Below are positions 9,887 to 18,899 of a DNA stretch of 64,000 nucleotides, piece by piece (within the stretch, counting starts at the first letter, position 1; each line of letters starts with the position of its first letter). The DNA is taken from positions 1-64,000 of the forward strand of contig JADCLP010000009.1 of the NCBI GenBank assembly GCA_014983025.1, read 5' to 3'. The translations under genes and the position numbers were made by a program. This stretch comes from Erythrobacteraceae bacterium E2-1 Yellow Sea (lineage in GTDB: Bacteria > Pseudomonadota > Alphaproteobacteria > Sphingomonadales > Sphingomonadaceae). Under the pieces are notes generated by a model. That model was not told where the DNA came from and ran no database searches. It worked only from the letters and a program-made list of their open reading frames with translations.

Positions 9887-11779
9887 TCAGGTCAGCCCGC
9901 CTGCATAGTCAGACCGCAGCTTGTCCAGCTGGGCGCGGATCAGTTTGAAGGCATCACGCAAATGTTCGCGGTCAAAGCGCGACAATTCGCCAGGATCGAG
10001 CTTGTTGGAAGGCTTTTCACCATTACGGATCTGGCGCGCCTGATGACGGAAACGCACATCGCGGACAAATTCGAAACAGGCTGAAAGGTCGCGCGCTGCC
10101 TCTGGATCCAGACTGCCTGCATCCGCAGCTGCGGCCAAACGCTCAAGCGTGCTGGTCGCATCCAGTGCCTTCACAATAGCATGGGTCCGCGCCAGGTCCA
10201 CAATCGGCGTGATCGCCTGCGCCTTCAGATCCAGCACTTTGCCTTCAACAGCATCCTCCTTCAGCAGAAAATTTCTGAAGAAGCCCAATGGCACAGCTGT
10301 TACAGCGGCAGCACGCGCAACAAAGCTGGTGAAGATGCGATTTTCACTTGCCGCTTCAAAAGTTTCACGCCGCAATTGTTCCACCAGATGGGCTTCCCCC
10401 GCCACGGCCCGCATGTCGAAAAAGATACCACTCTCCAGAATGGCCTGCGGGTCTGGGCTGTCGATCCAGTGGCGGAACCGTTCCGCCCATTCGCTGGCTG
10501 TGCGGCGATAATCAGGATTCGATGCCATGATATTGCCGGGACAGAATTTATAGCCTGCCTGATCCAGCCCCTCTGCCAACCGTCTGCCCAATTCGGCGAA
10601 ATATTCATCATGGCTTTCGCGAACGAAATCATCGCCAAAGATGAAACCATTGTCCTGATCGGACCCAAGCGACAGTTCATGCCGGGCAAGCGAACCAAAA
10701 CACACCAGTGCATAGCTGGCGGGCGGTGGGCCCAACTCTTGCTCCATCAGTTTCAAGATGCGGCGATGGGCAAGCTCACCAATGGAGCTGACATAGCGCG
10801 CAATGGGTTCTGCATCGACGCCCGCCTCAACCAGACCGGCGACCGCGCGCGGCAGATGCGCCGTCGCATCCACAAGCGAGCCCATGGCACGCGCGCCTTC
10901 AACCTCTCTTGCAAGATGGAAGGTATTGGACCCCAGTTGGGCCAATACATCACTGGAGGATACTATACCGCAAATACGACCACCGGCATTTACCACAGGC
11001 ATGTGATGGATGTGATGCGATGTCATCGCCAAAAGCGCGGAGAGCACGGTTTCCGTTTCCGCCAAGGTAATGGGATCAGGCGTCATCACCTGTTCCACCG
11101 GGGTTGCACCATCCAACCCAACCGCCAGGACGCGGCGGCGCAAATCCTTATCGGTCAATATGCCGACCAGATCATCACCCTTCATGACAGGCAAGACCGA
11201 TACATCGCGTTCCGCCATCAGGCGCGCGGCATCGCCAATTGCCAACTCAGGAGTGCAAAATACCAATTCGCGGCGCGAAGCGATCGATTTGAGCGGGATA
11301 TGTACCCCAAAGCTTTCATCGCCATCATTTTTGGCAACTTCCCGCCGCATGGATGCGACAGCACGGTGAAGGCGTGACGCCTGGTCGGTGTCAAAGAAGT
11401 GCCGGAATTGTTCGTGACCTTCCCAAAGAAGGTGAAACATCTCTGCTGGTAGGCGGTAAAGCAGGCAATCTTCAAACGCGATCGCCTCATTCTGCGCCGG
11501 GCCTCGCCTGATCAGGGATGGATAACCAAAGCAATCCCGCTCCCCCAGCCGGGCATGAAGCTCGGTCCCACCCAGCCGCAATTCGACACTGCCGGAACGG
11601 ATCAAGGAAAGATATTGATTGTCATCGCCCGCGTGCGTCACAAAGGTATCGCGGCGAAAATACATGATGTCGATTGCGCGTGCCGCCTGTCGCAGCTGAT
11701 CGGGTGGAAGCGATGCGAAAGGTTCCACCTGCTCCAGAAAGGAACGAACCTCTTCGATCTCGACTGAATCGCTTGTCAT
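9887..11779 (-). CDS. cNMP-binding / CBS / DUF294 nucleotidyltransferase-like protein
   Basis: About 630 residues. Order: cyclic-nucleotide-binding fold (about 15-125), two CBS motifs (about 165-285: ERDVSVLPVMKGDDLVGILTD and MPVVNAGGRICGIVSSSD), a GlnD-like nucleotidyltransferase domain DUF294 (FGSLARHELSLGSDQDNGFIF, about 360-400), and DUF294_C. The CBS pair probably senses an adenine nucleotide. Proteins of this kind co-occur with ActP and DnaQ-type exonucleases, so a link with carbon-source or energy sensing is likely but unproven. I chose ATG 11779 over the longer frame starting at 11923, which would run into the next gene and has no family similarity. Confidence 0.85.
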   Translation of the reverse strand: MTSDSVEIEEVRSFLEQVEPFASLPPDQLRQAARAIDIMYFRRDTFVTHAGDDNQYLSLIRSGSVELRLGGTELHARLGERDCFGYPSLIRRGPAQNEAIAFEDCLLYRLPAEMFHLLWEGHEQFRHFFDTDQASRLHRAVASMRREVAKNDGDESFGVHIPLKSIASRRELVFCTPELAIGDAARLMAERDVSVLPVMKGDDLVGILTDKDLRRRVLAVGLDGATPVEQVMTPDPITLAETETVLSALLAMTSHHIHHMPVVNAGGRICGIVSSSDVLAQLGSNTFHLAREVEGARAMGSLVDATAHLPRAVAGLVEAGVDAEPIARYVSSIGELAHRRILKLMEQELGPPPASYALVCFGSLARHELSLGSDQDNGFIFGDDFVRESHDEYFAELGRRLAEGLDQAGYKFCPGNIMASNPDYRRTASEWAERFRHWIDSPDPQAILESGIFFDMRAVAGEAHLVEQLRRETFEAASENRIFTSFVARAAAVTAVPLGFFRNFLLKEDAVEGKVLDLKAQAITPIVDLARTHAIVKALDATSTLERLAAAADAGSLDPEAARDLSACFEFVRDVRFRHQARQIRNGEKPSNKLDPGELSRFDREHLRDAFKLIRAQLDKLRSDYAGGLT

Positions 11780-11841
11780 GGATGGAGGGGTTTCAAACGC
11801 GCGCGCTCGCGTCAAGACCGACCTATTGTTTAGTTCTGGCC

Positions 11842-12401
11842 TCAGCCTTCCAGGCCGTGCTCTTCCCGCGCAAGCTGATGCAGCCAGTCGGCATGGCGCG
11901 GCGCCTTCTTGGTCGTGCTCCATTCCTCCAGCATCAGCGGGGCAACACGCTTCAATTCGGCATATTGCTCTTTTGTCCCGATATCTGCGGCCAATTCGAC
12001 CCGGTGCCCATTTGGATCGAAGAAATAGATCGATTTGAATATTCCGTGATGCGTGGGCCCCAACACATCAATCCCCTGCCCTTCTATATGCGCCTTGGCC
12101 GCCAGCAGACCTTCTTCCGATGCGACGCGAAAGGCCAGATGCTGCACCCATTCGGGGGTTGCTTCATCGCGCCCCATTTCTGGCTGATTGGGCAATTCAA
12201 AGAAGCCAGGACATTGCCATTCCCAGCATCCAGAAACACATGCATATAGGGATCATATTCGCCGGTGGATGGCACGTGATCTTCTGCAAAGGCGGTGGTG
12301 TATTCCATGCCCAGCACCCGGCCATACCATTCCACCGTTTCTTTCGCATCGCGGCAGCGATAGGCGGCGTGGTGAATACCAGCGAGTTTAATTGCGCTCA
12401 T
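11842..12401 (-). pseudogene. VOC-family (glyoxalase/dioxygenase superfamily) protein with a -1 frameshift
   Basis: Two frames join into one VOC protein: 12401 down to about 12205 ([18 protein letters not shown] ... DAGNGNVLA) and about 12197 down to 11842 (LPNQPEMGRDEATPEWVQH ... EEHGLEG). Reading GCTTCTTTGAATTG as GCTTTCTTTGAATTG, one extra T, restores continuous A-F-F-E-L-P. The break is in a short homopolymer near 12201-12205, so it is either a sequencing error or a true inactivation. Candidate metal ligands are H10 or H11 in GIHHAAYR, the histidine of WVQHLAF and E in GHRVELAA. The start overlaps the hppD stop by 4 bases, so it would be the second gene of that operon. Confidence 0.78.
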
Positions 12402-13501
12402 TCCGCGTGCTCAGAAGCTACATCTAATACACCGCGCCGGATCTGATCACGTTCCATGCTTTCAAACAGGGCCTTGAAGTTGCCTTCACCAAAACCATCA
12501 TCACCCTTGCGTTGGATAAATTCGAAAAAGACCGGGCCGATCTGCGCCTCGGCAAAAATTTGCAGCAACAGGCGCGGCGTGCCACCTTGGGTCGTACCGT
12601 CGAGGAGAATGCCGCGCATTTGCAGCTGGCCGATATTCTCGGCATTGCCGGGCAGGCGTTCATCCAGCATCTCGTAATAAGTGGCAGGCGGTGCGGTCAT
12701 GAAGGGAACACCCAGTGCATTCAGCCTGTCCCAGCACCGGATCAAATCATCACAGATCAGCGCAATATGCTGGATCCCCTCACCATTGAACTGACGCAGG
12801 AATTCCTCGATCTGGCCCTTCCCGCCTTCACCTTCTTCATTGAGAGGGATTCGGATCTTGCCGTCAGGTGCCGTCAACGCCTTTGAGGTGAGGCCGGTAT
12901 ATTCGCCCTTGATGTCAAAGAAGCGGATTTCCTGAAAATTGAACAGTTTCTCGTAATAATCCGCCCAATATTTCATCCGCCCGCCATAAACATTATGGGT
13001 CAGGTGATCGATCAGCTTGAAGCCTGCGCCAACGGGTCGTTTTTCAACCCCCGGCAGATATTCGAAATCGATATCATAGATCGACAGGCCCTCACCATTC
13101 GCATTCTCATAGCGATCAACCAGATAGAGAATCGCCCCACCAATCCCACGGATTGCGGGTATGTGCAGTTCCATCGGGCCGGTTTCGACATGAACAGGCT
13201 CCGCCCCCTGATCCAGCAGATGCTGATAGGCTGAACGTGCATCACGCACGCGGAAGGCCATGCCGCAGGCAGAAGGGCCATGCTCACGGGCGAAGAACCA
13301 GGCCGCGCTCCTCGGCTCGTAATTGGCGATCAGATTGATCCCACCCTGGCGCCACAAATGCACATCCTTGCTGCGATGGGTGGCGACATGGGCAAAACCC
13401 ATCACTTTGAACACAGGCTCCAGCACGCCTTTTTCAGGTGCGCAGAATTCCACGAATTCAAAACCATCCAGACCGGTAGGGTTATCAAACAGGTCAGCCA
13501 T
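12398..13501 (-). CDS. hppD: 4-hydroxyphenylpyruvate dioxygenase
   Basis: 367 residues, the usual length. It converts 4-hydroxyphenylpyruvate to homogentisate in tyrosine catabolism, using Fe(II). Two VOC-type halves are visible. The three iron ligands are at the expected places: H in LIDHLTHNV (about 164), H in [11 protein letters not shown] (about 243) and E in FFEFIQRKG (about 323). The next gene downstream is a VOC protein overlapping by ATGA. Homogentisate dioxygenase and later steps are not in the window. Confidence 0.96.
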   Translation of the reverse strand: MADLFDNPTGLDGFEFVEFCAPEKGVLEPVFKVMGFAHVATHRSKDVHLWRQGGINLIANYEPRSAAWFFAREHGPSACGMAFRVRDARSAYQHLLDQGAEPVHVETGPMELHIPAIRGIGGAILYLVDRYENANGEGLSIYDIDFEYLPGVEKRPVGAGFKLIDHLTHNVYGGRMKYWADYYEKLFNFQEIRFFDIKGEYTGLTSKALTAPDGKIRIPLNEEGEGGKGQIEEFLRQFNGEGIQHIALICDDLIRCWDRLNALGVPFMTAPPATYYEMLDERLPGNAENIGQLQMRGILLDGTTQGGTPRLLLQIFAEAQIGPVFFEFIQRKGDDGFGEGNFKALFESMERDQIRRGVLDVASEHAE

Positions 13502-13525
13502 CGCGCATCCCCTAAATATAGAATC

Positions 13526-13549
13526 ATTTGGTTTCTATTGAAACTAAAT
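13526..13549. promoter_or_regulatory. 24-bp inverted repeat upstream of hppD, candidate operator
   Basis: The arms ATTTGGTTTC (13526-13535) and GAAACTAAAT (13540-13549) are reverse complements with one mismatch, around TATT. The site is AT-rich against a GC-rich background and lies 25 bp upstream of the hppD start, where a repressor or activator of tyrosine catabolism would bind. The divergent monooxygenase gene starts 126 bp away. No regulator gene is adjacent, so the binder is unknown. Confidence 0.55.
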
Positions 13550-13675
13550 ATTCCAAAACTTGTATAATGTCAAAACAGCAGTTCACCTGTTGATTGACCT
13601 GCAGATGCTTCTACTGCAGCGCCAATTCCGCACTAGCTTTCGCAGTATGGATATGCTTACACCATTGTAAGTAGT

Positions 13676-15163
13676 ATGGAGAGGGTCTTGGTCGAACCGG
13701 ATTTCGATATGCTGATCGTGGGGGCGGGGTTGTCCGGCATCGGCATGGCCGCCCATCTGCAGTTGAAATTGCCTGGCACCAGCTATGCCATACTAGAACG
13801 CCGGGAGCGGATCGGCGGCACATGGGATTTGTTCCGTTATCCCGGCATCCGGTCTGACAGCGACATGTACACTCTGGGCTTTGAATTTGAGCCGTGGACG
13901 CATGCAAAGGCGATTGCAGGTGGTCCAGATATTCTGGAATATCTGGATCGGGTGGTCGATAAATACGCAATTCGCCCGCATATCCAGCACGACACCACAG
14001 TCATTTCGGCCGATTTCAAACATCAGGACGCCTGCTGGCATGTAGAGGTGGAATCGGGTGGACAGCGCAAAACGCTCACCACGCGCTGGTTGCATCTGGG
14101 CTCAGGCTATTACGACTATGATGATCCGCACGATGCCGGGTTCGATTTTTCAGGATTTTCCGGCCAGGTGGTCCACCCGCAATTCTGGCCCAAAGCCCTC
14201 GATTACGCAGGCAGGAATGTGGTGGTCATAGGCTCGGGTGCAACCGCAGTGACGTTGGTTCCTGCAATGACGGGCAAGGCTGCGCATGTGACCATGCTTC
14301 AGCGCACCCCAACATGGATGGCATCCAGCCCCGCGCGCGACCCGATCGCCCATTTTCTGCGCCGTATATTGCCTGCACGAACCGCATTCCGGCTGACACG
14401 TGCAAAGAATGTTTTCATCGGCGACTGGTTTTTCAAACGCGCCCGCAGTCACCCGGACAAGGTGGTGCGCATGCTGAAGAAGGCGCTGCGCAAGGCATTG
14501 GGGCCGGATTATGATGATGCCAGCTTCACCCCGCCCTATGGCCCGTGGGACCAGCGATTATGCCTTGTGCCGGACAATGATCTGTTCCTGGCAATGCGGC
14601 GCAAACAAGCTGACATTATTACCGGCCAGATCGAATGCTTCGTTGGCGACGGAGTGCAATTGAGCGATGGCCGCAAGCTTCCCGCCGATATCATTGTTAC
14701 CGCAACCGGGCTTCGGCTGAGCTTTGGCGGCAAGATCAAACTAAGCCTGGAGGGCGCACCAATCGATGTGACGCAGCATTATTTCTACAAAAGCTGCATG
14801 TTCTCCAACCTGCCCAATCTTTCCTTTGCCTTTGGCTATCTCAATGCCAGTTGGACACTGCGTGTCGACCTCATCTCAGACTATATCTGTGATGTACTCA
14901 GGCTGATGCAAGAGCGGAATGCGGTGATCGCCAAACCTGCCCTCAACGCAAAGGAAGAAGCCCGGATGGAAATTGACGACCCGATCGCTTTTTCATCGGG
15001 CTACCTCCAGCGCGGCAAGCACCTCATTCCGAAAAGCGCGGCAGAAATGCCGTGGCGGCTGGCCCAAAACTATCGCCAGGATCGCGCCTTTATGCGCCAC
15101 GCACCGGTGGATGATGGTGTGCTGGTTTTTGACAAGGCACAGGCCCAGCTAGATATAGCGTAA
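13676..15163 (+). CDS. Flavin-containing monooxygenase of Baeyer-Villiger type
   Basis: 495 residues. FAD-binding GAGLSGIG (about 16-23), the Baeyer-Villiger fingerprint FSGQVVHPQFWP (about 159-170) and an NADPH-binding GSGATA (about 185-190) appear in order, and the start region GGTWDLFRYPGIRSDSD is typical of EthA-like enzymes. These enzymes insert oxygen into ketones or oxidise thioamides and sulfides with NADPH and O2. The natural substrate cannot be told. The gene is divergent from hppD, and the CinA-like gene follows after 42 bp. Confidence 0.88.
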   Translation: MERVLVEPDFDMLIVGAGLSGIGMAAHLQLKLPGTSYAILERRERIGGTWDLFRYPGIRSDSDMYTLGFEFEPWTHAKAIAGGPDILEYLDRVVDKYAIRPHIQHDTTVISADFKHQDACWHVEVESGGQRKTLTTRWLHLGSGYYDYDDPHDAGFDFSGFSGQVVHPQFWPKALDYAGRNVVVIGSGATAVTLVPAMTGKAAHVTMLQRTPTWMASSPARDPIAHFLRRILPARTAFRLTRAKNVFIGDWFFKRARSHPDKVVRMLKKALRKALGPDYDDASFTPPYGPWDQRLCLVPDNDLFLAMRRKQADIITGQIECFVGDGVQLSDGRKLPADIIVTATGLRLSFGGKIKLSLEGAPIDVTQHYFYKSCMFSNLPNLSFAFGYLNASWTLRVDLISDYICDVLRLMQERNAVIAKPALNAKEEARMEIDDPIAFSSGYLQRGKHLIPKSAAEMPWRLAQNYRQDRAFMRHAPVDDGVLVFDKAQAQLDIA

Positions 15164-15205
15164 GCCCTATAGCGCGGAACCGCATCATCGCATAAGAACC
15201 GCCAA

Positions 15206-15970
15206 ATGAATGCATCGGGTAAAATCTGGACCGCTGGACTCGTCATAATCGGTGACGAAATCCTGTCCGGCCGCACACATGACAAGAATATTGCCCAGAT
15301 AGCCAGCTGGCTGCAGGTTCAGGGCATTCGCTTGTCAGAAGTGCGCGTGGTTCCCGACGTGGAAGCGCGAATTGTCGATGCAGTGAACGCGCTACGCAAT
15401 ACCTATGACTACCTCTTCACCACAGGTGGCATTGGGCCCACGCATGATGATATCACCGTGGATGCAGTGGCAAAAGCGCTGGGTCTGACAGTGGTCATTC
15501 ACCCCGATGCCCGCGATATGCTGGAAACCTATTACGCCAGTATTGGCAAGGAATTGACAGAGGCCCGGCTACGAATGGCCCGTGTGCCCGAAGGGGCAGA
15601 GTTGATCCCCAACCATATGTCCGGGGCACCAGGCATCAAAATTGACAGCATCTTCCTGATGGCAGGCGTTCCGCATATCACAGCGGGCATGCTGGATGCG
15701 CTGACCGGCACGCTGGAAGGTGGCGCACCGCTGCTTTCGAATACCATCGGCTGCTGGACTGCCGAAAGCGAAGTTTCGGAAATTTTGCGGGAAGTCGAAA
15801 AGGCCCATGATGGCTGCCAGATCGGCAGCTATCCCTTTTTCCGTGAAGGGCGCGTCGGCGCTAATTTCGTGATCCGGTCAATCGATGCCGATGACCTGCA
15901 AAGCTGCATCGATACGCTTTGCGAAGCCCTGTCTGAAATCGGGCTAGATTTCACACCCGGGGGCATTTGA
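15206..15970 (+). CDS. CinA-like molybdopterin-binding domain protein (COG1058)
   Basis: 254 residues, a single MoaB/Mog-type fold: GDEILSGRTHDKN near residues 12-24 and TGGIGPTHDD near 73-82. The C-terminal nicotinamide-nucleotide amidase domain of full CinA is absent, so this is the short form common in alphaproteobacteria. Family members have been linked to ADP-ribose or NMN pyrophosphate handling, but the role of the short form is unclear. Confidence 0.9.
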   Translation: MNASGKIWTAGLVIIGDEILSGRTHDKNIAQIASWLQVQGIRLSEVRVVPDVEARIVDAVNALRNTYDYLFTTGGIGPTHDDITVDAVAKALGLTVVIHPDARDMLETYYASIGKELTEARLRMARVPEGAELIPNHMSGAPGIKIDSIFLMAGVPHITAGMLDALTGTLEGGAPLLSNTIGCWTAESEVSEILREVEKAHDGCQIGSYPFFREGRVGANFVIRSIDADDLQSCIDTLCEALSEIGLDFTPGGI

Positions 15971-15989
15971 TAGCCCTGGCATGAAAGTG

Positions 15990-16011
15990 GGGGTGGACCG
16001 CAGCCCACCCC
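15990..16011. terminator. Hairpin between convergent cinA-like and ompA-like genes
   Basis: Arms GGGGTGG (15990-15996) and CCACCCC (16005-16011) around an 8-base loop sit between two convergent stops. There is no T-run on either side, so its strength as a terminator is uncertain. Confidence 0.5.
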
Positions 16012-16018
16012 GCATCAA

Positions 16019-16915
16019 TCAGTTTACGTCAACTGCCTTGCTGACAAGGATATTCACCGAAACACGGCGGTTCTGCGCCTTGCCTTCTTCGGTGCTGTTG
16101 TCAGCCAGCGGATCGGATTCGGCCATGCCAGTAGGCGACAGCATGCGCCATGGTTTCCAGCCGCATTTCTGCTGTAGAGTGTTCACCACGCGACCAGCAC
16201 GCTTTTCACTCAGGGTCTGGTTGTAATCCTCGTCGCCAACGGAATCGGTATAACCGACAACCAGCAGCAGGGCATTGTCCATTGCATCGGCATCAGCCGC
16301 AGTGGCGCACAATTCACTCTCTGCCCCAGGCTTCAGGTTCCATTTGCCTGAATCGAAATAGACATTGGTGCTGCCCTTGATGTTATACTTGTCAATGTCG
16401 CCCATGCGGCCACGCAGCGCCTCTGCTGCTGCGGCATTGGCTTCAATGGCAACATCATGTTCGCCAAAACGCTGATCGGTGCCGTTGTGGATCATGGCTG
16501 CCGTTTTCAGATCCTTGCTCTTCAGCACGATGCGGCTGGCAACAAGGCCATCGGCCCATTGCACTGTACGCGCCGTTACCGGCAGACCATTCATCAACGA
16601 GCTGGCTTTCAGCTTGTCACGGCTCAAACCCAGAAAGCCGCCACTGGTCTTGATTTCAGTGCCCGGGCTGACCAGTACGATTGTACTTGTCCCGGCTGCT
16701 GTGGTGATCTTGATCTTGTTGCCGCTGCGCGCAGAAATGAAACCTTCCACTTCCGGACCATCTGGCATTCCAGAAAGATCGGTTGGCAGGGAACCTGTGA
16801 CCGTGGTCAGCACTTCACCTTCATAATCATCCTGCGCCTGGACACCCGCCGACATAGGCACGGCCATCATCGCAAGTGCGGCAAAAACGTGCGACCGTTT
16901 GTTCATTGCTCTCAT
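16019..16915 (-). CDS. OmpA-family protein, periplasmic or outer membrane
   Basis: 298 residues with an AAGGAG site 7 bases before the ATG and a signal peptide ending near GVQAQ. The middle part (about 33-150) has beta-rich DUF-like sequence (GFISARSGNKIKITT, TIVLVSPGTEIKT), possibly an OB-like domain. The C-terminal OmpA/MotB peptidoglycan-binding domain (about 175-292) shows VYFDSGKWNLKP, VGYTDSVGDEDYN and the SEKRAGRV motif. Two cysteines in that domain may form a disulfide. It probably tethers the outer layer to the peptidoglycan. It is transcribed alone. Confidence 0.85.
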   Translation of the reverse strand: MRAMNKRSHVFAALAMMAVPMSAGVQAQDDYEGEVLTTVTGSLPTDLSGMPDGPEVEGFISARSGNKIKITTAAGTSTIVLVSPGTEIKTSGGFLGLSRDKLKASSLMNGLPVTARTVQWADGLVASRIVLKSKDLKTAAMIHNGTDQRFGEHDVAIEANAAAAEALRGRMGDIDKYNIKGSTNVYFDSGKWNLKPGAESELCATAADADAMDNALLLVVGYTDSVGDEDYNQTLSEKRAGRVVNTLQQKCGWKPWRMLSPTGMAESDPLADNSTEEGKAQNRRVSVNILVSKAVDVN

Positions 16916-17221
16916 TACGCTACTCCTTCAAAACCATTGCAATCGGACCTCCGCTTTGTGGGAGTGTCCCACCCCTGCTATTGTATGTCCGACCACTCCA
17001 AACCCCTACATCTCGATCCAATTCGAATGGTGGCGTGAAAAATGCTCTGCAAAGCCATGGATTCGCAAAATGCCAACGTCAACCTGTCTCCAAGTTAACA
17101 ATATCCCGCGAACGGGTGGTTTGAGCGCAAGATGCGACGAACCGTTGCAAAAGACGCAAATTACGCAGGTCATACTGCCTGAAAACTTCGTTTATTCGCC
17201 GGAATCAAACGAGCAATTCGC

Positions 17222-17255
17222 AAAGAGAAAGGGCCGGAGGTTTCCCCCCCGGCCC
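17222..17255 (-). terminator. Candidate terminator downstream of rplK-rplA
   Basis: On the minus strand GGGCCGG (17249-17255) pairs with CCGGCCC (17231-17237), followed by TTTCTCTTT. It lies about 170 bp past the rplA stop and is the first strong hairpin with a T-rich tail on that strand. Confidence 0.6.
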
Positions 17256-17377
17256 CTACGTTACCTACGTGCAGTAGGAAAATTGAATTGCCCCGATACG
17301 ATCCTGAAAAGATCGCAAGGCCGACTGGCCGTCGCACCTATTGGCGCGGAAGCCAAAGCGCAGGGGTAAGGTTAATG

Positions 17378-17417
17378 CTGATCCGCACTCAAGCAGCGAA
17401 GCGGTAGCGCGGATCAG
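17378..17417 (-). other. Hairpin just after rplA
   Basis: CTGATCCGC (17378-17386) and GCGGATCAG (17409-17417) are perfect 9-bp arms around 22 bases, starting 5 bp past the rplA stop. There is no T-run on the minus-strand exit side. It may be a 3'-end stabilising structure or a processing site rather than a terminator. Confidence 0.45.
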
Positions 17418-17421
17418 AAAA

Positions 17422-18114
17422 TTAAGCCCCTTCGACCTCTGCCAGGTCAACCTTCAGGCCAGGGCCCATGGACGAGCTGAGCGAGATCTTTTTGACGTAC
17501 TTGCCCTTGGCACCACTCGGCTTGGCCTTCACCACAGCTTCGGTCAGCGCCTTGAAGTTCGCCTTCAGGTCAGCATCATTGAACGACAGCTTGCCGATGC
17601 CGGAATGGATGATGCCCATCTTTTCAACGCGGAATTCAACCTGGCCGCCCTTGGCGTCCTTCACGGCCTGTTCCACATTGGGGGTGACGGTGCCCAGCTT
17701 GGGGTTCGGCATCAGGCCCTTGGGGCCCAGCACCTTACCCAAGCGGCCAACAACGCCCATCATGTCCGGCGTGGCAATCACGCGGTCATAATTGAGGTTG
17801 CCTGCCTGCATGTCTTCCATCAGGTCTTCCGCGCCAACCTTGTCAGCGCCGGCAGCCAGTGCCTTGTCGGCATTGTCGCCACGTGCGAACACGGCAACAC
17901 GCACGTCCTTGCCCGTGCCCGAAGGCAGCGAGACCATACCGCGCACCATCTGGTCGGCATGACGCGGGTCAACGCCCAGGTTCATTGCAACTTCAACGGT
18001 TTCGTCAAACTTGCTCTTGAAATTGCGCAGCACACCCAGCGCTTCTTCCACGCTGTACAGCTTTTCGCCGTCGAGTTCGGCCAGCAGTTTCTGCTTCTTG
18101 GTCACTTTAGCCAT
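17422..18114 (-). CDS. rplA: 50S ribosomal protein L1
   Basis: 230 residues, the normal length. It binds 23S rRNA at the L1 stalk and helps release tRNA from the E site. [21 protein letters not shown] and the C-terminal [11 protein letters not shown] are family hallmarks. It follows rplK by 4 bases. In other bacteria L1 represses its own operon by binding the leader of the rplK mRNA. Confidence 0.98.
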   Translation of the reverse strand: MAKVTKKQKLLAELDGEKLYSVEEALGVLRNFKSKFDETVEVAMNLGVDPRHADQMVRGMVSLPSGTGKDVRVAVFARGDNADKALAAGADKVGAEDLMEDMQAGNLNYDRVIATPDMMGVVGRLGKVLGPKGLMPNPKLGTVTPNVEQAVKDAKGGQVEFRVEKMGIIHSGIGKLSFNDADLKANFKALTEAVVKAKPSGAKGKYVKKISLSSSMGPGLKVDLAEVEGA

Positions 18115-18118
18115 GATT

Positions 18119-18550
18119 TCAGCCCTCCACCACGTCGAGGCCCATCGAACGGGCAGAGCCTTCGATGATCTTGGTTGCCTGTTCGATATCGTTCGCGTTG
18201 AGATCCTTCATCTTGGTCTCAGCGATTTCAGCCAGCTGCGAACGCTTGATGGTCCCGGCAGAAACCTTGCCCGGCTCCTTGGAACCAGACTTCAGCTTGG
18301 CAGCCTTCTTGATCAGGAAGCTGGCAGGCGGCGTCTTGGTGACGAAGGTGAACGAACGATCGGCATAGACCGTGATGATCGTCGGGATCGGCATGCCCTT
18401 TTCAAGGCTGTCAGTCGCAGCGTTGAAGGCCTTGCAGAATTCCATGATGTTCACGCCGCGCTGACCCAGTGCAGGGCCGATGGGCGGTGATGGGTTGGCG
18501 GTGCCAGCGGGCACCTGCAGCTTGATATAGCCGTCAATTTTCTTGGCCAT
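18119..18550 (-). CDS. rplK: 50S ribosomal protein L11
   Basis: 143 residues. It forms the GTPase-associated centre with 23S rRNA and is needed for RelA-type signalling. [22 protein letters not shown] at the N-terminus (residues 8 onward) and the C-terminal RNA-binding [13 protein letters not shown] region are clear. It is first in the rplK-rplA unit. Upstream, where nusG would be expected directly, lie instead a leader and a TonB receptor gene on the same strand. Confidence 0.98.
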   Translation of the reverse strand: MAKKIDGYIKLQVPAGTANPSPPIGPALGQRGVNIMEFCKAFNAATDSLEKGMPIPTIITVYADRSFTFVTKTPPASFLIKKAAKLKSGSKEPGKVSAGTIKRSQLAEIAETKMKDLNANDIEQATKIIEGSARSMGLDVVEG

Positions 18551-18899
18551 AATGGCCTCCTTATTCTCACTTTCGCCACGCCTCTTTCGAACCGTGGCTC
18601 ATGGTAAGCGGTCAAGCAGTTCGGCCAAAGATTAGGCCGAACCTCCCGCGCGGATTTCCCGATCGGTGATTGGGAAGGCGCGCACATAGCGTTCTGGACG
18701 CGAAAAGCAAGCGATTCGAGATCATCGCGCCTCGGCGAAATCCTACGCGATGGAACACATGGAACACTGTCCATGAACAGAAATTCCATGGCTGTTTTGC
18801 GTGATACAAATGGGGCGATGAAGAAAAGAGGACGGAGGCCATACATAACCCCCGCCCTAAATTGTCTGGGGCGAGTAGGAAACGCGCCGCCAGTTGCAC
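18551..18899. other. 349-bp intergenic region between rplK and the TonB receptor
   Basis: It must hold the rplK-rplA promoter, because nusG is no longer adjacent and its transcript has its own terminator. Apart from the two leader hairpins I see no gene. A weak hairpin (CGCCC ... GGGCG, about 18853-18874) lies next to the receptor stop and might end its transcript. Confidence 0.5.
18575..18642 (-). promoter_or_regulatory. Two hairpins in the rplK leader region
   Basis: Reading towards rplK, the first hairpin has 8-bp perfect arms (GGCCGAAC 18635-18642 with GTTCGGCC 18619-18626, 8-base loop). The second has 6-bp arms (18593-18598 with 18575-18580, 12-base loop) and ends 24 bp before the rplK start. 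Neither has a T-run. The position suits a leader structure, perhaps the L1 feedback site known from other bacteria, but I cannot match a consensus. Confidence 0.4.

Larger units (their letters stand above)
16916..17421. other. 506-bp intergenic region between the OmpA-family gene and rplA
   Basis: No convincing gene is present. The right side of the OmpA-family start holds its promoter region with an inverted repeat GTGGGA-GTG-TCCCAC at 16958-16972, a candidate operator. Towards rplA lie two hairpins listed separately (17222-17255 and 17378-17417). The middle part (about 17000-17200) is lower in GC and I see nothing functional in it. Open frames across it show no protein-like pattern. Confidence 0.6.

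Noticed and set aside
10181..11377. A 398-codon open frame opposite the CBS/DUF294 gene
   Set aside because: Mirror of a coding gene, Cys/His/Arg-rich composition typical of antisense translation, no start signal.
16899..17369. A 156-codon plus-strand frame in the rplA/ompA-like intergenic region
   Set aside because: No ribosome site, poor codon pattern, and it crosses the promoter region of the OmpA-family gene.
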